Origin: Drosophila pseudoobscura
Taxonomy: Eukaryota > Arthropoda > Insecta > Diptera > Drosophilidae
Reading direction: 5' to 3'
DNA: 64,000 bases
Assembly: GCF_009870125.1 (NCBI RefSeq)
Contig: NC_046681.1
Span: 27,488,001 to 27,552,000, forward strand
Shown here piece by piece: positions 55,101 through 64,000 of the stretch; position 1 is the stretch's first letter, and each line of letters begins with the position of its first letter. The notes below the pieces were generated by a model. The model was not told the origin of the DNA. It ran no database searches and was given only the letters and a program-made list of their open reading frames with translations. A program made the translations under genes and the position numbers.

Positions 55101-55732
55101 AATTTAAATGTGTCCATCAATGGATGATAGACAAGAGCGATTTGTACACACAGATAAAGAGAGAGTGCGAGAAGAACCGATGGATGGACGGATAGATACT
55201 TCCAATGTTCCGGAAAGAACAAGATATTTCTTTCTGGCGGTCTAAATTTAGTCAAAGGCGTGGGCTTCGGTCCGTTCAGGGTCTGTGACGCGTCTTATGA
55301 TCCCAAATGGAACTATCTATACGAAACAGATATAGAAATATCTACATGTACATATATATTTTTGATTTTCGCAGATCTTAAGTGATAATAAAGCAAGCGA
55401 AAGAAGGAAAGAGAGAGCGAGGGAGAGAGAGAGACAGACAAAATGCATGTGCCTTTCTAAAGGAAAAACAGAGAGGAAGATATTATTGGAGCAGTATCAT
55501 AGCAAATAAGAGGGTCCTGGATGTACCTACACATACATATGTCTATATATATATATGGATTATAGATAACTGATATATTTGTAAGTATTCCTCAAGGATT
55601 AATCAGTTAAATGTACTATATCCGATATTATTTCCAACAGATTTTAGAGTACTTCGACTTTGAGAGCTCACTTTTGATCTAGACACCGCTCAGCCGCTCC
55701 TCTACCCCTCTCACTTACACAGAACCTGCACA

Positions 55733-58700
55733 ATGGGTAAAGATTACTACAAGACCCTGGGGTTGCCAAAAACTGCCACCGACGAGGAGATCAAGAAGGC
55801 CTACAGGAAATTGGCCCTACGCTACCATCCCGACAAAAACAAAGCCGCCAATGCCGAAGAGAAGTTCAAAGAGGTCGCCGAGGCGTACGAGGTCCTCTCG
55901 GACAAGAGCAAGCGGGAGGTGTACGACAAATACGGCGAGGATGGTCTCAAGAGCGGCGGTACGTACTGGTTCAATCGGTTATGGACTCAACTGATATTCT
56001 TTTTTGTTTGTTATCCCTTCAGGCACCAGGAACGGCGGCAACACGAACAAAACATTTACATATCAGTTCCATGGCGATCCGCGTGCCACATTCGCCCAGT
56101 TCTTCGGCAACAGCAATCCCTTTGCCCCCTTCTTCGACATGGGCGACAATCTGTTCGACAAGAACGTCTTCGATCTGGACACGGAACCCGATTTCTTTTC
56201 ATCGCCATTTGGTGGCATTGGCTCGAGGCATGGTCTCGGCAGTGCCTTCAGGTTGGTTCACCTCCGAGGAGTCTCTGTGCCTCGTTTCGATTCGTTTGCT
56301 CATCTTTTGTAGGCCCTCTTTCAGATCACACTCCTTCAATGTGCACACGCCGTTCAAGAAGGAACAGAAACAGGATCCACCCGTCGAGCACGATCTCTAC
56401 GTGACCCTGGAGGAGATCTATCATGGCTGTGTTAAGAAAATGAAAATCTCCCGACGCGTCGTCCAGGCAGATGGTAGCTCCCGCAAAGAGGACAAAGTCC
56501 TGCAGATATCCATCAAGCCCGGCTGGAAGTCGGGCACCAAGGTCACCTTCCAGAAGGAGGGCGACCAGGCGCCCGGCAAAATCCCCGCCGATATTGTGTT
56601 CATCATTAGGGATAAACCCCATGCCATGTTCAAGCGCGAGGGCAGCGATCTCCGCTATACGGCGAGACTAACGCTCAAGCAGGTGAGTTCTTCTTCTCAG
56701 AAATATGTATAAAAGACTGGGGGGACCCTGTAGCAACCCCTGACCACTCGCTTTGCTCTATAGCGAGCGCAAATATGAGTAAAATATCGGGAAAGGCGAC
56801 GACCCAAGAGAGATACTAGTCGAAATCGAAGAGCTGTGATTATTATGGGATTATTTCACTAACATTCTGTATCGGAATGCTGGATATACCCCTCTATAAA
56901 TGATTGACTATAAGGTTCTTCAAACCTTGAACTGCTTCCCACCTTCTGAAGCACCATTTGCAGCCCTAAATTGAAGGCTATGCGGCGATATCTTGCAGAT
57001 ACCAGATATTCGCTTGAGACTTGGTTGCTGGGTGCCTGGTGCTTGGGTTCTCACAGTATGGCGCCCAATTAGAGGCGCAGCCAGTGCCTAAATCAAATTG
57101 TAATGAAATCAGGCAGGCATTATGGTTATGGCAAATTTACCATATACGCGACGACCAGCCAGCCACAGCCGCCAAATTGGTCAACATGGTCAAGTTTCAA
57201 TTAACAACCAGGCCCAGACAGAGGCACAGATTGAGATTGCGATTGCGATTGAGATTGCGATTCAGATTGAGATTGAGAGAGAGGGAGCGGGAGAGATATC
57301 GATTTTGGCCAGCAATCTCGTCTAGAGCCGGGTCCCCACTGAGGTGTTAAAATTTTACACACTCGCAGGCGGCGCAAAACTTCGCACAAAACTTTTCGTT
57401 TTTGTAGGCTTTTTGTGTTCGCTGATACTCGTCCGATATGGACAGATCCAAAAACAGCAAGCGAATATCAAAAATTTTGAAATACTCCAAACGAAATGGG
57501 GGGGCAGCTGGGGAGGCGGAGGGGCAAACCCAAATGACACGCCACGGAGTTTGTAGTGATGTTAAAATTGTTAATTGCATTAAGTAGATTAAATAGTTGA
57601 CTTGGCTCTTAGTTGGGGATTTTTAACATTTTATTGCTTGTTAGTGCGACAAATTTAGTAAATATTTTTGGGCTTCTCTCTCGCTAAGGCAAAGTATTTT
57701 TCGCTGGATTTTGAATTTATGAATTCCGTTTTGGTTACGAGCTTAAAGTGTCATGTTGCTCTTTCTATATAGAAATATTTGACACGGTTTTTAGTTTAGG
57801 TTGTTGTAATAATTATTTTCGAAATGTTGGACTGTGGCTATGGGAATGCGTATCGGTTGGTGGATATGTTGGGACTCGATGTCATGTTTCTCTGTGGATC
57901 ATAGTGGATCATATACTCCCATTTTTTAATTACAATCTTGGACCAGAGCTGCCCCACAACAAAGAGCAAATAAATCTTTATTAAACAGCAACTCCATGCC
58001 CGTAGAATCTCTCAAAAGCCGCCGCCCAGCCATAAGGCAATTGAAGCTCCATATATGTTCATCCACATAATTGCCAACAAAAATTTCAATTCAATTTTTT
58101 TCAGTCATAATTTCGCTGTTGTTGCTGTCGGGGCTGCATTAAATTTACGAGTAATACGACCCATAAATTACATCATCGTTTACGATAAAATTCAAGTCAA
58201 TGAGTTTCGAATTAATTTTTCGCATTTCGCTTTTTGGGCAACACTTTTTGCGATTCACATCTGCGTTGAAATATGAACTTGAAGGGATTTAAATAATGGC
58301 AAACATTTCTGACACCAGAACAAAAGTATCGTATCAAATAAGTGGGGGTGGTCGCTCTAGGACTGAGCAGGGGAATATTCTTTAGCAAATCAGTTAAGGG
58401 CTTTAAAGAGCAGTCCTCGATGCAGATTTTGGAGGTATATGATTAAGGGCCGGTGTGTCCAGTTCGGGCTAAGGTGCCGGCTAGTGGTCGGTCCTAAAAA
58501 GCTAGTAAGGTGTCCAAACGAGGGTGGAGCGCACAAAAGTGCTCTACAGCGCAAAACACAGGGTTGCTTGGAATATTGCTTCAGCTGTTTACTGTGAAGG
58601 CTTCCTTAAATCAGCTGTCAATGGTCTCTCCGTTGACTCCGTCTCTGACAGCCGACCAGAAGGCGAGAAACTGGCCGTAAGATATTGTGTATCCTCTGTA

Positions 58701-59644
58701 GTATGCACTGTCTTGCTTTAGAGCGTGTGATGGATATTCCTGTGCCTTAAATGCTGTTTATGCTTTCGTTATTGTAAAGTGCCTTCATCGTCTACTTCAT
58801 CTGACTTTCTTAAATTAGCTGTCAATAGTCTCTTCTTCATCTTTTTGTCACAGTTTAAGAGCCAGAACTCGCATGAGATTCAGACACTTTTGCGGGCCGA
58901 TAAATCTTAACCCGAAGTCGAGAAGTCGGACCTAAGATGTAGTATATCCTCCGTAGAGTAGATGGTCTTACCTTAGAGCGTATGATGGATATTCCTGTAC
59001 CTTAAAATCAGTTTCCATCGATCGTTTCAATACAAACAAATCCAAGCACTGAAGCGCGGAAGGGCGCTTGCTTTCACTGCACATATTTTAGAAATGGAAA
59101 TTAAATTTAACAATGCTTTTGTTTTCAAGTGCCTGCGTCAGAATTTCCGCAATGGCAGCAAACTAAAATTGATGAACAATTCAAGGATGTACAGCCAGGA
59201 CTCGCCCACTCAACAGACTGGACGGCAAACTAGAAGGGGGACTGGGACCCGGACTGGGGCTTCTGGAATGGGGAACCGGGAATCGAGTACTCGGACTGGG
59301 AATCGCTTGTAACTGATGGCCAGACGCCGCAGTATTCCTCTTGTTGCTGTTGTTCTCCCTGTCCGTCCGAATGGCATTGTCATTCGATTGGTAGCTACGT
59401 TTGGGTGCGGGCACTACAAAATGATTTGCTCTGAGTGCGGGAGAGTCCCTCACATTTTTATTTGTTGTTAGAAAAAAGGAGCGAAAGCATTCGGTAGTCG
59501 AAAACTTCGTTTGCATTTTGATGACAGTTGTCCGCAGGAGGATGGAGGAGAAACACCAAAAAGAAGACCCACTAGAATAATGCTTTATGACATGCGATTG
59601 AATGTTGTTGATTTGTTTTTGGCCAGGAAAATATCCCAGCACAA

Positions 59645-59677
<33 letters not shown>

Positions 59678-62600
59678 TCTTTCCCCGAGTTCTTTCAGTG
59701 AGAGTAATTGTCTGGTGCTGCGTTCGAAATGAATGCGGGAATGTGCGGAAAATGCGGGAAAATCTATGGTATGGGTGGATTTATGTTTGTTGCCTGCAAC
59801 TTGCCTGCCATTAAGCTGAAGCTGACATTCAAATTTATCATCTATGGCTTGATTTACATCACTTTTTTTTCCATTTAGAAATCCAAGCTTTGAAATGGGC
59901 TTCCATTTGAGGCTGTCATTTGTACCCTAAGGAGCAGAGGGTGCTCAAGTTTTCATCAGGGTTTTGTAAAGCAGAACTCTGGAGGCATTTCCTCTGCGAT
60001 TCTCTATAAGAAATCCTCTCTATTTTTACAGATTTCCGGCAGAAGGCCTTCATAGCATTTTGTTTTACTTTTCTCATACAAAAAGCAAGGCGATCCATTA
60101 GAAAATTGCATCATAATAGGAATTTTTATGGGAAGAACTAGCTAGGTCCCTAAATCCGAAAGAGTACAGGGTTTTGTAGCGCAGAGTTGAAGGCATTTCT
60201 TCTGCAATTCTCTTTAAGAAATAGTCCCTAACTTTTTAGCTTTTCCTTTTCTTATCTAAAACGCGATGCAATCCATTACAAAAAACCCCAAAAATGTGAT
60301 TTTTATAGGAAGAACTAGCCGAAAGAGTACACCATCTTCGGCGTCCAATTATTGTTTTTTAGATTCATTTTAGGCCTTGTGGCTTGGGTGTATACCTGAT
60401 CGCTGAGAAGTGCTCGCAAAATTTTATCGTAGCGCCATTCACATTTTTATTCCCTTTATATTTCGCGTTCCCTCTGTTTTCCCCCTGTTCACTCTTTTCT
60501 TTTATTTTTTTTTGGTGAGGATTGTGAGGGGAATTTTTTATGCTTCAGCTTCCGTAAAAGGTAGCAAAGTATTTAAGCGTTACAGATTTTCATATACGAC
60601 CAAACGTACGTGTATATATATTTTTGTCGTTGCTTTAGTTGGAACAACATTTTCAACATTTCCATTAAAAAAATATTGATGCTGGTCGTCGTCGTCGTCG
60701 GCGTCGTCATCATGGGAACGGGTTGTTGTTGTTGTTGTTGTTGTTGTTGGGGTCTGTCGTCATCAGTTTATGTTGTCATCGCCTTAAATTCGCCATTCAG
60801 CAAATACTCAAAACCCCGATATATTGGGTACCATATTTAAATATTCATAAGGTGTGCACATTGGTTTTTTGTCGCCGTTGTACTTCTTATTTTTTTATTG
60901 GGTGAGGCCCCAGAGCACAGTGACAACTATTTAACAAGTGTTCGGCCAGTTCTTGGGTTACAAATCACTTCTGACAAGTTATGGATTGGCATGAAATATA
61001 TGTATATCGCTCGGTTCCCGATAGGCATCTCTGGGCTTGGCTGGAGACCCGACAAAAACCCTTTTTTCAGTGTGAAATAAATCATTGAAGCGTTGGGGAT
61101 TGACATCTAAGTTGTTGGGTTATTTATGGGATCTAGCTGGAATATTTGAGAAATGATTGTACATGGGGTTCGGCGACCCAAAAGGATTACCGAAGATAAT
61201 CTGTCATTTCAAGGGTCTCGATAGGGAAATGAAATGATATACCTCGAGATATGCTAACAAGGCACTTTCAAATGGTGGCCAAACACTTCAATGGGAAGTC
61301 AAGATTGCGAATCAATCTTACAAATACCTAGGGTGCATGTGTCTATCCACTTGAGAGCGCCACTTTGCAAAGCAAACAAGGGAAGGTACACAGCAGATAG
61401 GAATGTATCCAAAAATGTGAGAAATAGTAACATTATTGAAGTATTTTGTATACAAATTTCTGTATATTTTAGAGGTTTAGAAGGGACTTAAACGCAGAAT
61501 GATTCAGTTTAATTTTGTCTGTACAATGTATGTACATATTGTAGCGAAAGGGAGTGTTAAGTTGGCTGACTAGTGGGTTTTCATGACGGATTCACTGGAA
61601 ATAGTTGGTCTGTCTCCACTCTTCAATCCGGAATACGCACTGTAGAACCCTAAGAATATATACAAAATAGTTCACTCTGAAATGAAGGCTAGGAAACCAA
61701 TGATTTACTTATTTACACCTTTCAAACTATAGCTTTTTTATATTATTTTCATTAGTTTGTTCTGCACTCACAACCATATCTTATTTCTAATCAAAATCCC
61801 ACAACTTACTTGTAAAAGATTACACTGTTTACGTTCTATGAGAATCCCTGCCACTGACTCACATTTTGCACTTCCTAAGACCCTACGACTGCCCAAGTCT
61901 ATCGTCCCAACCCGCAAAGATTATGCGCCCCGTTTGATAGGGCAAAAATCGCAGTCCGATGATTAGATAAGTTCAGGCCTATAAATAACCCTCAACAAGA
62001 GAAAAAAGTCCACCAGCCTTTAATTAAAATCAGCTTTAAGGGCTCATAGATTTCCCTGGAGAAAACGGATCGAATCGGATAAAGTTTCGGTTCGTTTTGG
62101 CTGGGCTTAATTAAGTAAGCCACGTCAATGTCTGGGGCCAGACAAACCCTGATTGATGCCCATCTTTTAGTGGGCCAATTAAACAAATCGTATGTCAAAC
62201 GAACAGACGTATCAATGGAAATGTTTTTTGGGGCCAAAGAAAGGCAAAGGAAAAGCAAACAAAGGAAGGGAAGGACACAGAAGCATAGAAGCGTGTCAAC
62301 AACATGTTTAAACACGAATTAGGCTACATAAAAAAGGATTTACAAATGTTATGGCCCGATACGAGGGCAAACACAGGACTAAGAAGGACCAAGGCGGAGT
62401 AGACTGTGCAACAGAAAAGAAAGGCAGCTAAGAACATAAACAGGATTACCAAAAAGATTGATAGATCTCTCTCTCGCTCTGCCCATTCCATCGACAGTGG
62501 GACTCATGTGTGATGTTTGTTCAGCCCGAAATTGGGGGAACGAAATTGAGTCGTTGTGGCCATTGGGGCTGACCCGACTCGACCATTTTGATTGATAAGC

Positions 62601-62873
62601 CAAGTGCAAAAATAAATACAAAAATTCTGTTCGATTGATTTGCAGGCTCTCTGCGGCGTCGTCTTCCAAGTTCCTACCATGTCCGGCGACAAGCTGCGCA
62701 TCAGCACCATGCAGGAGATCATCAAGCCGAACACGGTGAAGCGCATACAGGGCTACGGCCTGCCCTTCCCCAAGGACACCACACGGAAAGGTGATCTGCT
62801 CGTGGCGTTCGACATACAGTTTCCCGAGAAATTGACTGCCGCCCAGAAGGAGGTGCTCAAGGACATGTTATGA
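55733..62873 (+). CDS. CG5001: DnaJB4/B5-type Hsp40 co-chaperone (CG5001-like)
   Basis: Four coding exons, 55733-55958, 56023-56251, 56313-56682 and 62646-62873; 350 aa, phases consistent. A class II J-protein: J domain at residues 1-70 with YHPDKN (the HPD triad that stimulates Hsp70 ATPase); a Gly/Phe-rich linker (residues ~75-160 with [15 protein letters not shown] and SSPFGGIG); and two C-terminal beta-barrel peptide-binding domains ([19 protein letters not shown], then [21 protein letters not shown] and [15 protein letters not shown]). The short amphipathic dimerisation helix is at the end ([13 protein letters not shown]). No zinc fingers, as expected for class II. The last intron spans 5,963 bases (56683-62645). 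Reading through its donor adds nine residues and a stop, giving a C-terminally shortened protein. AATAAA at 63350 likely marks the 3' end. Confidence 0.93.
58594..59010 (+). repeat. Decayed direct repeat
   Basis: Two diverged units: 58594-58760 and 58806-59010. Shared words in the same order are CTTAAATxAGCTGTCAATxGTCTC, AAGATxTxGTxTATCCTC, TTAGAGCGTxTGATGGATATTCCTGTxCCTTAAA. The second unit has an insertion of about 40 bases. Confidence 0.7.
59646..59676 (+). repeat. (CCAG)n microsatellite
   Basis: About seven consecutive tetranucleotide units within the Hsp40 last intron. Confidence 0.9.
59950..60330 (+). repeat. Decayed direct repeat
   Basis: Units 59957-60165 and 60168-60330 share CAGGGTTTTGTAxxGCAGA, GGCATTTCxTCTGCxATTCTCTxTAAGAAAT, GCGATxCxATCCATTA and AGGAAGAACTAGC (one unit GGGAAG). 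The second unit is shorter. Origin unknown. Confidence 0.75.
60722..60749 (+). repeat. (TTG)n microsatellite
   Basis: Nine to ten consecutive GTT units, preceded by a GTCGTCGTCG run. Confidence 0.9.
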
Positions 62874-62974
62874 TTCGGATGCTCCCCCCCACCCCCCACC
62901 ACCCTCCATCGATGAGCAACGACTCAACACACTCATCCCCAGTGCGGAACGTGACTGGGGCTTAGTCATACCAT

Positions 62975-62996
62975 ACACACACACACACACACACAC
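62975..62996 (+). repeat. (AC)n microsatellite in the Hsp40 3' UTR
   Basis: About eleven AC units ~100 bases after the Hsp40 stop codon, upstream of the AATAAA at 63350. Confidence 0.9.
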
Positions 62997-63349
62997 ATAA
63001 CACTCAAAATCAACCGGAATCAGTCTCTCTCTCTTTCTCTCTCTATGTCTATCTCTGCTCTGTTCATCAGCATATCAGTCATCCACAGGCATCCTGCAGT
63101 TGGGATGACCTTTGACCCTTGGCCCCCCACCCCCATCATTTTTGCTTGTTTGTGTTCAATACATTTTTGCGCATTTTTTACAGGAACTTTTTTATAACTC
63201 TCCCCCCGCCCTCCACCACCCCACTGGCCGGTTTTGCTCATTTACGCCCCCGAACCGCTCCTTACCTACACGATTACATAATATACATGTTGACCATAGT
63301 TATTATATCATTAATTCTTAATTTATTTGTCTAAATTAAAGCTACATTT

Positions 63350-63355
63350 AATAAA
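63350..63355 (+). terminator. Poly(A) signal of the Hsp40 gene
   Basis: AATAAA about 475 bases after the stop codon and the first clear hexamer downstream; it is followed by a T/A-rich stretch. Assignment is by position. Confidence 0.4.
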
Positions 63356-63370
63356 TTACACACAAAAAAT

Positions 63371-64000
63371 ACATGTGGAAGAAAAAACAAGCGAAACTCC
63401 AAGAAATCTTTTATATTTTTACAGAAAATTGTGTGGGAGTGGCCAATATTTCTTGAAAGTGTATAATACTACCACAAATAAGCACTTCAGAGATCTTTTT
63501 ATACCCCGTACTCGAAGAGTACATATGTATGTACCTACCGGAGTGTAACACCCAGGAGGGAAAGTTTCCGACAATCATTTCTACTAGACTGCCGAAACTG
63601 CGTGGTTCCTCTTTATTGCGAAGTCGAGAAAGATAACGTAGAGATCACCCGTTAACCAAATGACTAAATCGTCCTTTTCACGAACAGCGATATCTAACGA
63701 CAGAGACAGAGAGAGAGACAGAATGCGCCAATCAATGGGTCCGATACCAATTTCGGCTTTTGTGTATAATGATGTATAAAATACTGACTGATTACCAGGT
63801 ATGAATGTAGTGTACGCCCCTGTAGAGCCTGTGTAGAGCCGCGGCCCTTGCCGCCCGTTTGTTTAATATTCTTTTTGGTAAGCCCATATTCAAGACATCA
63901 ACGAGCCAAAAAAGAGACCCGTGGACTACCCCTTACTTTCGGGTATGAAACCCTGTTCTCGTACTAGCTTTTAAAACATCAATTTGTATGCTTTCGGCAC
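63371..64000. other. Downstream flank with repeat-like sequence
   Basis: No gene supported. The stretch TATACCCCGTACTCGAAGAGTA at 63501-63522 is typical of the ends of fly dispersed repeats, and 63540-64000 has the feel of repeat-derived DNA, but I cannot name a family. Confidence 0.35.

Larger units (their letters stand above)
46984..55640. other. Long gene-free stretch between Tgt and the Hsp40 coding exons
   Basis: About 8.7 kb with no supported protein-coding exon on either strand. Contains microsatellites ((GA)n 47561-47580; (CA)n 49224-49247; GTGTCT runs near 47970-48020; CCGATCCGAT near 54005-54030; AGGCAGAGTCCC triplicate at 53047-53080), a MITE-like element (49787-50067), and a 138-bp tandem duplication (51873-52149). 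Most is probably a large 5' intron of the Hsp40 gene, where transcriptional enhancers might reside. Confidence 0.5.
56683..62645 (+). other. Large last intron of the Hsp40 gene
   Basis: Nearly 6 kb without a supported nested gene on either strand. It contains a GATTGC/GAGATT hexamer tract (57229-57278), (TTG)n at 60722-60749, a CCAG tetranucleotide tract (59646-59676), and two decayed direct repeats (58594-59010 and 59950-60330). I saw no tRNA cloverleaf or convincing snoRNA boxes by eye, but short RNA genes could be missed. Confidence 0.6.

Noticed and set aside
60722-60749. Poly-cysteine/leucine small protein encoded by the TTG repeat
   Set aside because: Simple repeat translation, no other coding evidence.
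56683-62645. tRNA, snoRNA or miRNA genes in the large Hsp40 intron
   Set aside because: I found no A/B-box pair with a cloverleaf, no clear C/D or H/ACA pattern and no strong hairpin by eye; a covariance-model scan would be decisive.
1-64000. CRISPR arrays, bacterial operons, prophage or integrated viral genes
   Set aside because: All recognised genes are spliced animal genes; no regularly spaced identical repeats and no viral or transposase/reverse-transcriptase domains were seen.

Overview
The window is animal nuclear DNA from a Drosophila-type fly. It has compact genes with 55-400 bp GT-AG introns, a few multi-kilobase introns, AT-rich intergenic DNA with many microsatellites, and a set of proteins that all look like fly orthologues. 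Core-promoter motifs typical of Drosophila (Ohler motif 1/M1BP, DRE-like) are present. The gene set fits Muller element B (melanogaster 2L). The moderate divergence and dispersed repeats would suit the obscura group, but that species guess is inference. Exon boundaries below were derived by hand from splice consensus, reading phase and protein similarity.

Layout. 0.85-4.3 kb: three housekeeping genes, an NSUN4-type mitochondrial rRNA methyltransferase (+), the TFIIH subunit Tfb4 (-), and the retromer subunit Vps29 (+) sharing a 130 bp divergent promoter with Tfb4. 4.8-9.04 kb: capulet/CAP (-) with a long N-terminal isoform. 9.04-12.4 kb: non-coding. 12.4-13.4 kb: NUS1/Tango14 (+). 13.7-16.7 kb: a secreted coiled-coil protein (-). 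18.2-20.05 kb: Integrator subunit IntS14 (+). 20.2-20.9 kb: a MEA1 homologue (+).

20.7-32.7 kb is a complex local duplication. A 5.0 kb block (MEA1 3' end, Plap, U11/U12-20K, 3' part of pickle) occurs twice in direct orientation. Wedged between the copies is an inverted third copy of about 1.08 kb from the 5' half of Plap, carrying a nonsense codon. This is a DUP-TRP/INV-DUP architecture. Plap and U11/U12-20K are intact in both blocks. Only the distal pickle (nuclear IkB-like ankyrin protein) has its N-terminal exons.

33.1-44.7 kb holds a second amplified locus: three RBM5/RBM10-like splicing-regulator copies. The first is a decayed, rearranged relic. The next two are complete and almost identical over long tracts including introns, yet clearly different in the RanBP2 zinc-finger exons and in the last exon. 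That pattern suggests gene conversion with two protected islands.

45.5-46.9 kb: Tgt (queuine tRNA-ribosyltransferase). 46.9-55.7 kb: a long gene-free stretch that I read as the 5' UTR exon and intron of the next gene. 55.7-62.9 kb: a DnaJB4/5-type Hsp40 (CG5001-like) with a 6 kb last intron. The remainder is 3' flank with repeats. Most genes serve generic RNA or protein homeostasis (rRNA and tRNA modification, TFIIH, Integrator, minor spliceosome, RBM5, Hsp40, Plap, retromer); they look like syntenic neighbours rather than a dedicated pathway.
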